From assembly GCA_018894105.1 (NCBI GenBank), contig CM032117.1, positions 585,501 through 649,500 of the forward strand: 64,000 bases of DNA, written 5' to 3'. How positions within the stretch are numbered: the stretch's first letter is position 1; the number at the start of each line of letters is the position of its first letter. The notes beneath the pieces are model-generated. The model was not told the DNA's origin. It saw nothing but the letters and a program-made list of their open reading frames with translations, and made no database searches. This document shows, one piece after another, positions 49,601 through 62,765 of this stretch. The stretch is from Jacaranda mimosifolia. Taxonomy: Eukaryota; Streptophyta; Magnoliopsida; Lamiales; Bignoniaceae. The position numbers were made by a program, and so were the translations under genes.

Positions 49601-52600
49601 ATGGCTTCCTCTTCTGCTGCATTGAATTCGAACGTCCTTCGCAATAAGAGAGACTCGCTGCCTCAGAGAACTCTGTTCTCTACTCACAGTCACGGCTTTC
49701 TGAACTTACCATCAAATACCTTGCCTAAACGGAGTTTAACTTGCGAACGTCTTTTTCGTGGCGTCGGAGTGGTGAAAGCCTCCTCGGCAACGGTGGAATT
49801 GAAGGCGGTGCGTGATCGTACCGCCGATGAGGAAGGTAGGATTTTGAGAGTCGGACTTGTCTGCGGTGGTCCTTCGGCCGAGCGCGGAATTTCACTTAAT
49901 TCTGCTCGGTCAGTGCTCGATCATATTCAGGTCTGCAATTTCGTTTTCCTTTTTTTATTTACTTACTTATGAACTTTGACTGAAGTGGACTGCTGTAGTG
50001 TAATAGTGTTCTCACAGAGTGGAGTTGACATCTTGTTTTCCTTTTTAATTCGAATGTTTTGTTGAAACGGTTTTGTGTTTTTCTTTTTGACTTTCGTCGT
50101 TGTCAAAGGGGGATGATTTGCATGTGAGCTGCTATTACATTGACTGCAATCTCAAAGCTTACGCCATATCCTCTGCTCAGGTCAGCAAGTTTCTTCCTGC
50201 CTTTTATCCTTCAAATTTTACTCTTTTTCGTTGTAGAATAGGTTGCAAAAGAAATTGGAAATTCCTTATTTGATGGCCAAGGAACTAAAACTTCAGTCTT
50301 TGCTTTCTGGAAGAAAGAATATGGTGATTTCATAATCAAAGTCTGGACTTTTTTTAAGAGAGAATGCAGAAAATAGAAGTGCACTATAAATTAAAGGTTA
50401 TTACTGCAGTGTTGATACCAGTTCTCTGTTAGATGCGTTGGTGGTTTTGTTGCTACCATTTGTTATCTAAAGATGAGCCATTTTCTACTTTTGGAGCATT
50501 TGATGTTTTGTTCTGAAATGCTTTGATAATATAGGAATTTGAGTTCCTTGTTAATGATTTTTAGGTATATTCAAACACGCCTGCGGATTTTGACTTCAAA
50601 CTTGAAAGGTAAGCTTTTTCAGGGATATTCCATCCGTTCTTGGTTAAATTATTTTTTAACTATATTGAACACTATGATTGCAGCCTTGCCCGAGGTTTCA
50701 ATTCATTGTCTGACTTCATCGAACACCTTGCCACCTCCGTGGACGTAGTATTTCCTGTTATACATGGCCGTTTCGGCGAAGATGGTGGCATTCAAGTGAG
50801 ATTGTGATGACTTCAAAATTTTGTTTATTTGCTAATACATTTTCAATAGAGTGCTCTAATTGTACATTTGCGCTATCTTTTTGTATGATGTACTTTTCAG
50901 GAGCTACTGGAGAAATCGAAGATCCCATTTGTTGGGACACAGTCCAGTGAATGTCGTAGAGCATTTGATAAAGTAACTTTCTCATTCATTGAGTCAACAC
51001 TGGCCTTAAATGTTTGAACTTGAATTTCTTTGTTTTAGACAATAGTACCTAATGGAATATAAATCAATACAATAGTTTTTGACAAAATCTGCTGTTTCTA
51101 CCCATTCAGATGCTAGTTATTGATCTTATATCTTGCCTGGATATAGCTAAAGTGACTTCAGAGTCTAGAAAGTTTTTGTTGTTAAAGAATTTTGTCGACA
51201 ATCATGGCTAAATATGCATCAAATAAAGCCATCTATATGTTGAATGGTAGAAGAATTTGATGAACTTTCAGACTCCTCTAATGATGAAATGGTGAGATGC
51301 ATGTTAAGGTATCCCATGTCTGATAGGCAATAGACAGTTGGCTATGTTAAATTTGTTATATAATTTGAAATGGGATCCTATTTGATAATTGAATGCGGTT
51401 TTGGTCTAATTCGGATTATGCAGTATGATGCCTCTTTGGAGCTTGACAAACAAGGATTTGTTACCGTACCCAGTTTCCTAGTACAGGTAACTTCCGCTTG
51501 CCATGTTTTGTGCTTCTAAAAATTGTTGTCTTTTTGTTGTGTGTAATTTTTTATTTATTTTGTTTGCTTTGATCATGCTCCAAAGTTGTTGCAACAAAGG
51601 CTTATTATGGCATACCTTCTTTCATTTCTTTTTAAATAATCTTATTTTTCTAATCTAAGTAAGGACTTCTACCTATATTATTTAATTCGTGAGAGTTTCT
51701 TGAGTTTACCGTGGTAGCTATTTCTTCTTTCACTTACCAAGGTGCCAGTTCCAGGTCTCTGAAAGAATTCTGGTATTATATTGTCCTGTGGAGTTACCAA
51801 AACTTCAAATATAATTTTAAGCCTCTTTCTCCTCCCTACACATTTACTTCCTGAGACATATCCGGACCTGTGACGTTTGGAGAATTACTTTCAGGGAAGT
51901 GAATCTGAAGAAGCTGAGCTGTCTGCATGGTTTGCTAAAAATCATCTGGATGTCGAACAAGGAAAAGTGGTGGTAAGATTGTTTCTTGCATTCAAGCATT
52001 TGGAGATATTGACAAGCACAACATCTCTATAATTTTCTTTGATAGTCCCCGCTTTCATGTGATAATTTCAGGTAAAGCCAACAAGAGCTGGATCAAGCAT
52101 TGGAGTTACAGTTGCTTATGGTGTTACTGATTCCCTTACAAAAGCTAATGCAATTATATCAGAAGTAATTCTTCATCTTGCTCTTTCATTTTGTCATATC
52201 AATCCTTTCCTGATTATTTGAATATATACTTCCTCCACTAACATCGTATTCATTTCTTAAATTGTTATAGTTTGAGAAAGCATGACTATTATTGGGCATG
52301 GTAAATTTTTTGACCTGCCAGAAATTGCCTTTAAAGAAGGATAAGAGCATATATGAGAAGAGAAAAAACCACAACTGTCTTCAACAGAATTTAGCATCAT
52401 TATGCATGGAAAGCACAACTTGGCTTGGCATCTATCTTGAAATTTTTCCACAGATATCAAGCATGATAGTTGTGGATGGAGAAAATATAACTTAGCTAAA
52501 TCTTCACATAGTCACTGACCAACAATCAAATGAAAAAGAAGTGATAAATTTTTCAGATTAATAATTGACCACATTCGTGTGGTTATTAATGAGATTAACC

Positions 52601-55600
52601 AGGGTATGTGAGACTGAAATCCTGCTTTCACTAGATGCACCTAATAAAGTCAAATATTCATTGTTTAGCAGGGAATCGATGATAGAGTCCTCGTAGAAAT
52701 TTTTCTGGAAGGAGGTAGAGAATTTACAACCATTGTCCTTGATGTGGGTTCTGGAGTTGATTGCCAGCCTGTTGCTCTACTCCCAACAGAGGTATATGCT
52801 CCCACCTCTTATCTGTTGTATATCTATGCAATATTTCAGAATGTGGTAAATTCTTCGAGAATCCTATTACTCTGTATGAAGATGCAGTTATACTGTTGTG
52901 TACTATTGTATTATTTTATTGCATTCGTGATTATATAACTTCAGTGCAACATAATGGGGATTCATCTGTCTGATACTAAGTTGCAAGTTTGGGGCATGTG
53001 TAAATGATGTAGCACCACTTTATACTACCTTTCCTTGTTTTTACAAGTTTACACAAATGAACTATTGCTTTTTATCATGAGCACTGAGTTACATTTCTTT
53101 ACATCAATATGTATTATTGTGGTGCTTATTTATCACAATCTAACTTACAATATCTTCTCAAGATAACCCTATATGTTTTAGATGATAACTGAATTTTTTA
53201 TTTCATTGTTGAGACAGCTTCATATAATTGGTTTGATTCACTTATCATAAACTTGATGGCTATATTACTAGGTGGAACTTCAATCTCATGGAAGTGTTGA
53301 TTCAATCGAAAAGGACATTATCTTTAATTATCGGCGGAAATATCTGCCAACGCAGCAGGTACGAAGAGTAAAGTAAATTACATTAAGCAGCTTTTCGATT
53401 ATCACGTGGCTTGTTAATTTATGCTGTCATTATGAATTATAATAAGCTTTATGCATTGGTATTCTGAATAATGTCTCTCTTCTGGTTTCAAATGAGGGTA
53501 TTTTGATATCACCATGTCAGATTAAATAAATGCCTTGAGATTTTGTGAAGTCTTTTCAAGGAAGCAGATGATTTCACAGTCTGTGGAAGCAACAGAAAGA
53601 ATGACTGAAAATAACATGGGTCTGAGGGAGTGCGAGTACATTTTTTTTATGCATGCATCCTGCCTTTCTTTCAAACACTAACTCCAGAAATTAAACTGAC
53701 TGAGTAATTAATGTCAAAGTGCTTCGCAATCAAGAAACCACATGCTTTAGAGGAATTTCCTGTACATCAAAACCTGTCTATATGACCTTGCAAATTTTGC
53801 AGGTTGCTTACCATACTCCACCTCGATTTCCAGAAGATGTAACTAGAAATATTCGTGAAGGAGCTTCTTTATTATTTCAACGACTTGGCCTACGTGATTT
53901 TGCTAGAATTGATGGTTGGTTTTTGCCACCTTCTGCTCATACTGCTTACCTTACAGGCAATAAGTTCGGACGGTCTGCATCAGGCACAATAGTATTCACT
54001 GATATTAACTTGGTGAGATTATTAATCCAATATTCATTATGTTTTCTTTATTTGTTAATTTTCCTCGCATGTTATAGGATTTTTATCTTCTTTTCCTTTG
54101 CAGATTAGTGGGATGGAGCAAACAAGTTTCTTATTTCAGCAAGCTTCAAAGGTAAATTCCTTTATGGTTCATAGTGCAGTAACTCTCTCTCTTTCTTCCT
54201 CTCTCTCTCTCTCTCTGAATATTTTTGTAATATGTCAATATGCAGAAGCTGATTCTCTGCAAAATGCTAGAAGGATTTCTTGTTGTATCTTCCTGTTGAT
54301 TTAGTGACCCCAGTGAAATAGAGGAACTGCATTAAATCTCTTTCTCTTTATACTACCACAAGTTTATGGTTTTGCTTCTCACTGGGTTTCACATTTGAGG
54401 TGGTTTAGAAGTAGCTCCTTCACTTTGGAACAGATCTATAATCAAAAGTTGCTCACCAAAATGACTTGTTATATAATAAGACTCCACCTTTTTCAACCTA
54501 AATCTTTTTTCCTTTTATTTGAAATTGAAAGGAAAATTGCTATTGTAGTGATTGAGATATTTATGACTTTTTTAAGGCCTTGTGCTACTCAGATATGCAT
54601 ATGCAAACAGAGGATTGATTGTGATCTGCATCATGTGAATAACATCTTACTTTTCTTCTCATTTACAGGTTGGGTTTTCGCACTCTAATATCCTTCGCAC
54701 TGTAATCCAACATGCTTGCTTGCGATTTCCAAACCTTTCTCAATATAGTTTGGTATCAAGTTCCTCTCAAAGAACAAAATCTTTACATACTAACAAAGCT
54801 TCTCCAAAACATCAAGATCTGCGTAAAGTATTTGTTATTTTTGGTGGAGACACTTCGGAACGGCAAGTGTCTCTTATGAGTGGAACTAATGTTTGGCTGA
54901 ATCTGCAAGCATTTGATGATGTAAGTATTCAGTTGAAGGATATTCTTATTTATGTCAGATTTTAGGAACCATGAAAATTTTTGGCTTTTTGAATCTCAAT
55001 TTTATTCATTCAGCAGCTCATTCTTGAAATCACCTGATCCAACATCTATCGTTCATGACTTTATGGCTTAGCATGAAATTAGTCTTGGTTTGGTTCCTTA
55101 GTTATATAAGTTTTGTGCGTAAATGCTGATGCCATTTGGAATTTGTTTGTTACAGCTTGAAGTGATCCCATGCTTGCTTGCACCCACAAATGGATACTCA
55201 TCCAATATGGACTCTGATAACACTAAACTGGGAGTAAGCTCAAGGATGGTCTGGTCATTACCGTGAGTTCATATTGTATTATGCTTTAATATCTAGTGTT
55301 GAGCCTAATTGTTTCTTTGCCATCCTCAATGTCAACTTCTTAAAACTCAAGCTGAGAGTTTAATGTATTATGTGCTATATTGCATAAACAACAGAAACAA
55401 TCCTCTCATTGCTTGTATTGCACAATCCGTTCACTGCCACAATTCTTGTGAGTCTACTTCTTGCACAAGGTTTTCCATGAAGACAAGTGATGCTTGTCCT
55501 TTGTGGCATTTCCTCAACCAGTATACCTTTTCTTGGTAAAAAAGTAAAAAAGGTATTACACAACATCTTTTTTAGGGCTGGTGCAAATTGAACCCCCCAT

Positions 55601-58600
55601 GATAATCAAAATAGACAACACACCCCATGTGATAAAAAAACACTAAAACACCACCATGTGTTCATAGAAATAGGCAAAACACCTTCCTATCATGGAGGAA
55701 GCAGTGCACATGTTTTTAAAAACACATGGTGGTATTTTTTTTAATTTTTTTAATCACAGTTCTACATATTTCGATTATCACATGGAGGTCAATTTGAATT
55801 AGCCCCATCTTTTTTATGTCTCAATCATCATTTTGAGTGGTTGCATTTTGTATTCTGGTTATTGATGTTTGATTATAATTCTAAAAATGGAGTATATTTG
55901 GTGGGGCTAGTTGGATGATGCATGTTCAAATGATGGACTTTCTTTGGAATATTTTGACCTATTTGTTTTGGAATTTAAATAGCCAAGGGCATGCTTCTCG
56001 AGCACCAGTAGTAAAACACTAACACATGCATTCTGTGGTGTTTGAACATCTAGTTGATCCTTGGTTATCCTACCCTTTGCTTCTCGTACATTTTTCCTTC
56101 TTTCAACACAATGCTGTTTCTTGGTGCACAGATACTCTATTGTTCTTAGACATACTACTGACGAAGTTCTTGATGCATGCATTGAGGCAATTGAACCTGT
56201 TCGGGCAGCATTGACATCTCACTTGCGGAGTCAAGTAATGGATGACATCATGGAAGGCTTGGAGAAACACGATTGGTTTAGAGGGTTTGATATATCTGAT
56301 GATTTACCCAAGAGATATTCCCTTGACCAATGGATCAAGCAAGCCAAAGAAGTTGGGGCAACAGTGTTTATTGCAGGTTTTAACAGTTTACTAGATCACC
56401 ACTAATTTGATACCTTCCTCATATCCAATTTCCATCTTCAATTATTTTTCTGCATTCTCGGGTCACCATTCCATGCCTCGTTCCTACAGAGGATTACCCC
56501 TGTTTGGTATGAATAGCATGTACATTCATGGTTCTGAAACTTGCTGATTGCCCTTTTCATTAACTCGCCAAACTTTATTCAGAATTTTTGGTAGGGAATG
56601 ACCAATATCACAGATCAATCAATAGAGAAAACTAACATGGCTTGGCCAAGTGATATCAAGAGTAGTAATTAAAAAGGTTTGAAATTCCTTTCTAGGCAAA
56701 GGGGAGTATTTTGCAAGTTTTTGAGACCACGGAGATTGCCAATTTCCCATGACGTTGCAATAAAGAAAATCACATCTGGGTAGTGAGATACGGTTGTAAG
56801 CCAAAAAAAAAGTTTATTTATGTCATCGTTTCGCATCCCTATCAACTCCCCCAGCATAAAAAATAAGGAAATTTGTTAATATTAATAGTCATGGAATTGG
56901 TAACTGAAAGTTATTTATGTTTGAGGATGACTTCTTGGATCTTGGATTTTTTTGTTTGATGGACTCTATAACATTGACCAATTGGACATGGTGAGCTTTT
57001 GCATGCTGTTATGTGATCCTGAAAATTCAAAATAAATGTCGGGAGAGTAAGGGTCACCTAAAACCAATACTGATCATTTGATCCACTGGACAGTTCATGG
57101 AGGAATAGGTGAGGATGGCACTCTCCAATCATTGTTGGAGGCTGAGGGGGTTCCTTACACAGGTAATATTTGTACTTGTGAAGTTTGGTATGAAAAAGAA
57201 GCTCTGTTCCTTATTGTTACTCAGATTTAAGACAAGTTCCGGAATATCTACAAGATGGTCCATTCAAAGTTGCGTCTGTGACAAGAAGTTGATCATTTGC
57301 TGTTTCAAATTTAAGGTCCTGGTGTCATTGCTTCCAAGACATGTATGGATAAAGTTGCTACATCCCTTGCCCTCCAACATGTATGGTAACTAACTCATAC
57401 ATATAAGTTTTTCTTGTGCCTGATGCTTTGTGATGAACTGTATAAATTCATTACAAAATGTGCATATAATTTCACATTACATGCTGAAAGTATTTTGACC
57501 TGCATTTTACATCAACCACCCTGGCAGAGCAAAGGATATTGGATTTGATTACAATATAATTTTCCTTGGAGCATTTGGATTTTTGTCTCTTTTCCCTTAT
57601 TTGAGCTCTTTCATTTGGAAATAGTATTGATGATTGAGCTATCATTTACAATAAACTGGCATGTTTTTGGAAGTACTCATGGTTATCAAAGATTTGCATA
57701 ATATATATTGTTTAACAAGCACCAAATTTATTTTGGTTTCAGCTTGCAGATTATGGTGTCCTGACAATTACCAAGGACGTACGAAGGAAAGAGGATTTAC
57801 TAAAAATGCCTGCACGGGACATTTGGGATGAGTTGACGTCAAAACTTGGGTGTCAAACATTATGTGTTAAACCAGCTAGAGATGGTTGCTCAACTGGAGT
57901 AGCAAGATTATGGTAGATATATGTGTCCTTTGTTATTTGAGAAAGCTTTGCTGACAATAGGATATGCAGACTGTATGATTTCACATTGAAATGGGGCATG
58001 ATGTATGTTATTCATGGTACAGTTGTGATGGGGACCTTGCGGTGTACATTAAAGCACTGGAGAGCTGTCTACCACGGATTCCTCCAAACAGTTTATCAAA
58101 GGTATTGATGATCTATAATTGAGTTTTCGTCTGAACTTTGCTAACTATGGAATGAAATTATTTTAGAATTCCCAATATGAATGAATCTATTCATGTACCA
58201 AAACGCTAAGTAGATGCCTTGGCTTAAAGCAAACTTTCCTATAGTTTGTAATATTATTTTACGAAATTACTTTTGTCTGGAAACTTGGCCATTCTGAGTA
58301 TAATCTTGATGCAAAATTCTGTTTTCTGGTGCAACTACTGTAAAACTAAAGTGGGCCATACCCTTATGTGCAACTTCTACTGAGTTCTCCTGGTTGTCTC
58401 CCTCACAATACCCTATTCTCCTTAAGTTAATTTATGGAAATAAAATATTGTTTTGACATTCAATGTTTATTTGACCTTGTAAAATCTTCCTATGAACTCA
58501 CGCAGGCACATGGAATGATTGAAATGCCAATTACTCCTCCAGAGCTCTTGATCTTTGAGCCTTTTATTGAGACTGATGAGATAATTGTTTCATCCCAATT

Positions 58601-60301
58601 AAGTTCTGGAAATACACACGATCTTCTGTGGAAGGGAAACAGCCGATGGGTAGAAATAACAGTTGGTGTTATAGGAAAAAATGGATCAATGCAGTCATTG
58701 ACTCCTAGCATTACTGTGAAAGAAACTGGAGATATATTATCACTCGAGGAGAAATTTCAAGGTATTCCAACTCAGTATGGATGATCTTACGAGTTGCTAA
58801 CTTGTCCTCATAGGTGTCTACACTTTTCTATAGCAAATGTTTTCAATATTAATGGTCAATTTCTCCCTAAGGATCCTAAGACTTTTCAATATGAAAAATG
58901 TATGTTTAGATTGAGTTTCTTGCACTGGAATGTCCATATTTCTGAAGACCTTGTCACTTAATTCATTGACTTTGTCACTTTATGAGTTCATATGATCCTT
59001 CATTGGGCCTTTGGTCTTACAGATTAATGATTTGGTTTATTTCTCTGAAATGACAACAAAATAAATTATGAGGACAGTATGCCTTCTTCATTAAAAAGTT
59101 TCATGTCTGATGCAGTTAATTTTTGTTGTCAGGTGGAACTGGCATCAATTTGACTCCACCACCCCTTTCTATTATAAGGTTTGACATTTGCCTTTTACTT
59201 TGTGGAATCTCCATTTCTATAATTTACCACACAATTCTTATACAGTGTACTCATCAGATGCAACTTCTATAATTATACTTAGGTATTGTGTACGTATTTG
59301 CATTGCACCCTTTAACATCCGTCAGTTCTTCCAATTTAAATGATTTGTAGACAACTAGGAAAATTTTTCTCTTATAATGAACTTCATATGAAGTTGAAAT
59401 CTGAGTTCCATTACTCAATGTAAATTATGTATATATCTCAATATGATTCCATTAATTAATATCTCATTATAATACGATGGACGTCAGCATATTCTCAAAG
59501 GACCATACTTGTCATGAGATGCGGCATCAAGAACATTGATTGTCATCTTAAAATTGATTTATCCACTCTCCTAGTTTCTGTTAGTCTTTGCTTACATTCT
59601 TTTCCCGTAGCAGTAACGAGGCCATGGAGAAATGTAAACAACAGATCGAACTCATAGCGAACACCCTGCAATTGGAAGGATTTTCACGTATTGATGCATT
59701 TGTCAATGTCGATAGCGGTGAGGTAAGTTGAGCTAAATTGACTCCATATAAAACCATCAGATGTGTTATTACTGTTGAGAAATCAGTATTCTTGAAAACC
59801 TATCTAATGTTTTGACAACTTCTAGTTGACTTATAAATCTAAGTTGTCGAAGTTCTGGTGATGTAGTATAGTATTTAATTGCTGATGTATCTGCTGCAGG
59901 TATTAATCATAGAGGTTAACACCGTTCCTGGGATGACACCTTCCACCGTCCTAATTCATCAGGTGATCATTTTAACCTTAAAATTTTAAGTTCATTATGG
60001 AAGTGCCATTGTTTAGAATAGATTCTGACTAAAAAAGAGGAGCCTTTATCCTGCAATATATATTTGATCCTTTTACGTATTGTAGTAAAAACGCATTGTT
60101 TAACCTTTCAGTAGAAATTCAGTTTTCAAAAGAGATCATTGCTAATTTAATTTTTCATTCAACTTTCTGTTAAAACATTGAGGTAATCCCTAACCAGTTG
60201 TGTTTGGTTCTCCTGTTTAGGCACTTGCAGAGCAACCCCCCATGTATCCGCACCGATTCTTTCGCACACTGCTTGATTTGGCATCTGAGAGATCTTCATA
60301 G
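49601..60301 (+). CDS. DDL: Two-module D-alanine--D-alanine ligase family protein, probably plastid
   Basis: Bacterial Ddl joins two D-Ala using ATP for peptidoglycan; plants keep the family, probably from the plastid ancestor, and mosses use it in chloroplast division. Twenty-four exons: 49601-49930, 50109-50180, 50565-50608, 50684-50795, 50901-50972, 51424-51486, 51895-51972, 52072-52164, 52672-52791, 53272-53358, 53803-54012, 54104-54151, 54669-54920, 55156-55262, 56132-56376, 57094-57162, 57316-57380, 57743-57912, 58023-58101, 58506-58761, 59133-59178, 59614-59722, 59900-59962, 60221-60301. They give 956 aa in frame. Residues 1-60 look like a transit peptide (Ser, Leu, Arg rich). Module 1 (about 80-450): GGPSAERGIS at 89-98, HGRFGEDGGIQ, VKPTRAGSSIGV, ARIDGWF, then DINLISGMEQ. 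Module 2 (about 490-956): GGDTSERQVS, HGGIGEDGTLQ, VKPARDGCSTGV, SRIDAFV, EVNTVPGMT at 914-922. Bacterial enzymes have one module of 300-370 aa. Motif deviations differ between modules, so activity of either is uncertain. Confidence 0.93.
55575..55806. mobile_element. Small Mutator-like MITE in ligase intron 14
   Basis: The 232-bp insert has inverted ends (gggctggtgcaaattgaac left; gtcaatttgaattagcccc right) and a foldback interior (acaccaccatgtgt / acacatggtggt). It is flanked by atcttttttta-type copies: the ten bases at 55565-55574 and 55807-55816 are identical. A 9-10 bp duplication suggests Mutator-like origin. It lies clear of splice sites. Confidence 0.7.
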
Positions 60302-62138
60302 ATTGTTCTGTTGTAACCTATTCTGTTCTAATGGGTTCATTGTTATGTATTAATGTTTGAGGACTTGTGTGCGAAAGATTTTTCCCGTCAATTAAGTTAA
60401 CAGACTCACAGTTACTACTCATCGATATAATATTTCTTGTGGCTAGAACTTCATTTCCTCAAATGCTTATTTCCTTTTCAGTTGAATAGTCCTCCAATGG
60501 AAGTCTAAATTAAGCTGGATGACCGTTGGGGCTAAACCAACCATCGCGAAGGGGGAACAGACCCCTAAAATATATTCATTCATCGATCATTTCTGGTACT
60601 ACTGATGAGAAAGGAAGTTTTTGTGGCATTAGTTACATCTTGGTTGTCAAGGCATTGTTGGCACTAGCAAAGCCATTGTTCCTATGGGGTTCCCGTGGCA
60701 TCGCCTGGCTTGCCGACTAAATATATGAAACCAATTATTTTAGTGGTTCAGTCATCACCATCATATACACAATGGATGAGCAACTGAGAGATTATTACTT
60801 GTCAGTCCTCTGGATTTATTCTGCAGGCTCCACCACATCCAGAATAGCCAATTTTTGTTTCACTGCGGGAATGATCAGTCATGCACCTGAAGATTGAGCT
60901 AGACCCGCATAAACTTCGTGGAGACGTGGACTATAGCATTTCTAATCGTTGATAACTATTTATAAAGCATGCTAACTCGTAATGATTGGTGCGCATTTGA
61001 GTGATGGATATATATGCATCATTTGTAGCTTAAGCAGTTAGAAGAAGTTCTTGGTAGTCTGATCTTATAGCAGATACTAAAACTAAAAGTGTTTCTACAG
61101 TACATTAAGGGGGGGGGGGAGGAAATAAGGAATGGCTACCCATGGACCATATGCTATTTTGTAACACACAGGAAAAGAAAATGGTCCCTAGAGAAAGCAA
61201 GCAACCGTGTGCATTTTATGATGCGGACCAACCAAGATCGGATTATGTAGCCAAACAGCTTCTTCTGGTCCTTCTGTTAACCGGAAAGGAAATACTCTCC
61301 GGGGAGAGAGAGAATAGACAACTTCCAATTCATTTGAATGCACCCAATAAAATTTCCTCCCATTTACAGTTCAGATTGGTTGACGAGAATTTACACTTTA
61401 ATTTTGATACTTAACAAAGTTACCAAACGAGAATTGATATATAGTGTATAGTAGTGCTTCACATATATTATTGTCAAATTAAAACATATTATTGCTTGAG
61501 AAAGACACGAATACAGATTAAGATGGCCATCTATATTTTTAAACTATATAATGTAAAAGATACCAAAAAAAAAGAAAGAAAAAATTATTTTAGTTGTATA
61601 AAATGATGTAGTTTTTTCGTTTCTGTTTTAAATATTTTACTTTTCCTCCGTATTTTTCTGAATGAAATTTAAATTCTAGACAATGTTTTACATTATGTTT
61701 GGATCAGTTTTGCACCTTGAATTAATTTCACCAGCAGTGTATTTATACATGATGAATCACTTAATTTGGAAATGGCGTATGGCAAGGAGGTCACCTCAGC
61801 ACCATAAGTATGGGAATAACTGGTATTTCTTCAGCCCCTCTAGGTTGTTCAAAATATAAACCAGCCACAATTTTCATACTATAAAGAAAGCAGTAATTGT
61901 CGAATCCAAATTTAGTTTTCTCAGACACTACTAAATTTGCAAACATTAAATCACAGGCCACTACGCTACATATTGACAATTAACTAAGAAGATTTCCTTA
62001 AACCTTAAGCTTTTGTCCTTAAATTCCTATTTAAGTACGAGATAAGGACCACATTAATTAACTGCATTTTCATATAAGAAACAAATTAACACACATTAAT
62101 TAATTTAATTACAATATCTCGTCCAAGCTCTGGCTCCG
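60302..62138. other. Convergent spacer between ligase and WUN1-like gene
   Basis: Holds the 3' untranslated regions of the two converging genes. A poly-G run lies near 61110-61119. An ATG-started 90-codon ORF at 61142-61414 has no family features and I do not call it. Nothing else recognised. Confidence 0.4.
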
Positions 62139-62600
62139 TCAGATGGCGAGCATCAGCCCCGGCAGCGAGCGTTTCGTCAGGTCCTCATGGTGGCTCTGCC
62201 AAAGAGTACTGGTGGATGCCAAGCACTTGAGAGGCCTCAAATCCCTTACCGTCAGCCAAGTGTTGAAATATTCTCTGAACTGACTGATCACACCATCTTT
62301 CAGGGTCCATACATGCACCCAATACACCTGAGCTCCCTCCCACCCTTCCACTATCACGCAGTCACCGTCGATGGCCTCGATACTTCGGGGTTCAAACTTG
62401 AAATCCGACGGCGAGGATTTCCCCGTTAGCATTTTCATCATGTGGTGGCAGTTTTGTGGGCCGTGGAACCACCATTCCAGATCACTAGCAATGAGGCCGG
62501 AGATTCTTCTGTTTCCGTCTGCTAACGCCTCGTAGAGGCTCCGGACGGTGATGATGTTCGGGTTTTCCGGCGTTGAGTAGTTTACGTTTTTGGCCTCCAT
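62139..62600 (-). CDS. Wound-induced protein WUN1/SAG20-like (NTF2-like fold)
   Basis: Single-exon protein of 153 aa of the plant wound-induced WI12/WUN1 family, small NTF2-like (SnoaL-like) cone folds raised by wounding, senescence or pathogens; biochemical role not established. Visible family parts are VRSLYEALADGNRRISGLIA near the N-terminus, DLEWWFHGPQNCHHMMKMLTG, the strand GDCVIVEGWEGAQVYWVHVW, and FREYFNTWLTVRDL followed by a WQS-containing tail. The ORF is open upstream to another ATG at 62765, which would add a 55-residue hydrophobic extension. However, a TATA box at 62729-62736 puts transcription start downstream of that ATG, so MEAKNVNYSTPENP at 62600 is the better start. Confidence 0.92.
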   Translation of the reverse strand: MEAKNVNYSTPENPNIITVRSLYEALADGNRRISGLIASDLEWWFHGPQNCHHMMKMLTGKSSPSDFKFEPRSIEAIDGDCVIVEGWEGAQVYWVHVWTLKDGVISQFREYFNTWLTVRDLRPLKCLASTSTLWQSHHEDLTKRSLPGLMLAI

Positions 62601-62728
62601 TTGATGAGGGCTGAGAGTGAAGGAAGAAGAAAAAAGGGGGGTTATATAATTGAAGAAGAAAATAAGAATTGCGAGTGAAAGGTTAATGGTCTGAATTCCT
62701 GCATGGTGTATGACCAAGTGGGATTTCG

Positions 62729-62736
62729 TATTTATA
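62729..62736 (-). promoter_or_regulatory. TATA box of the WUN1-like gene
   Basis: Minus strand reads tataaata, 129 bases before the chosen ATG. Expected transcription start is about 62700, giving a leader of roughly 100 bases. Confidence 0.6.
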
Positions 62737-62765
62737 GAAGAACTTTTGAGGGCGAAGGGGTCCAT

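Noticed and set aside
61142..61414. ATG-started 90-codon ORF on the plus strand
   Set aside because: No recognisable domain, ordinary intergenic composition, no splice or promoter support, and it lies in the 3' region between two converging genes.
62601..62765. N-terminal hydrophobic extension of the WUN1-like protein
   Set aside because: The upstream ATG lies before the TATA box at 62729-62736, so it should not be transcribed, and the family begins near MEAKN.
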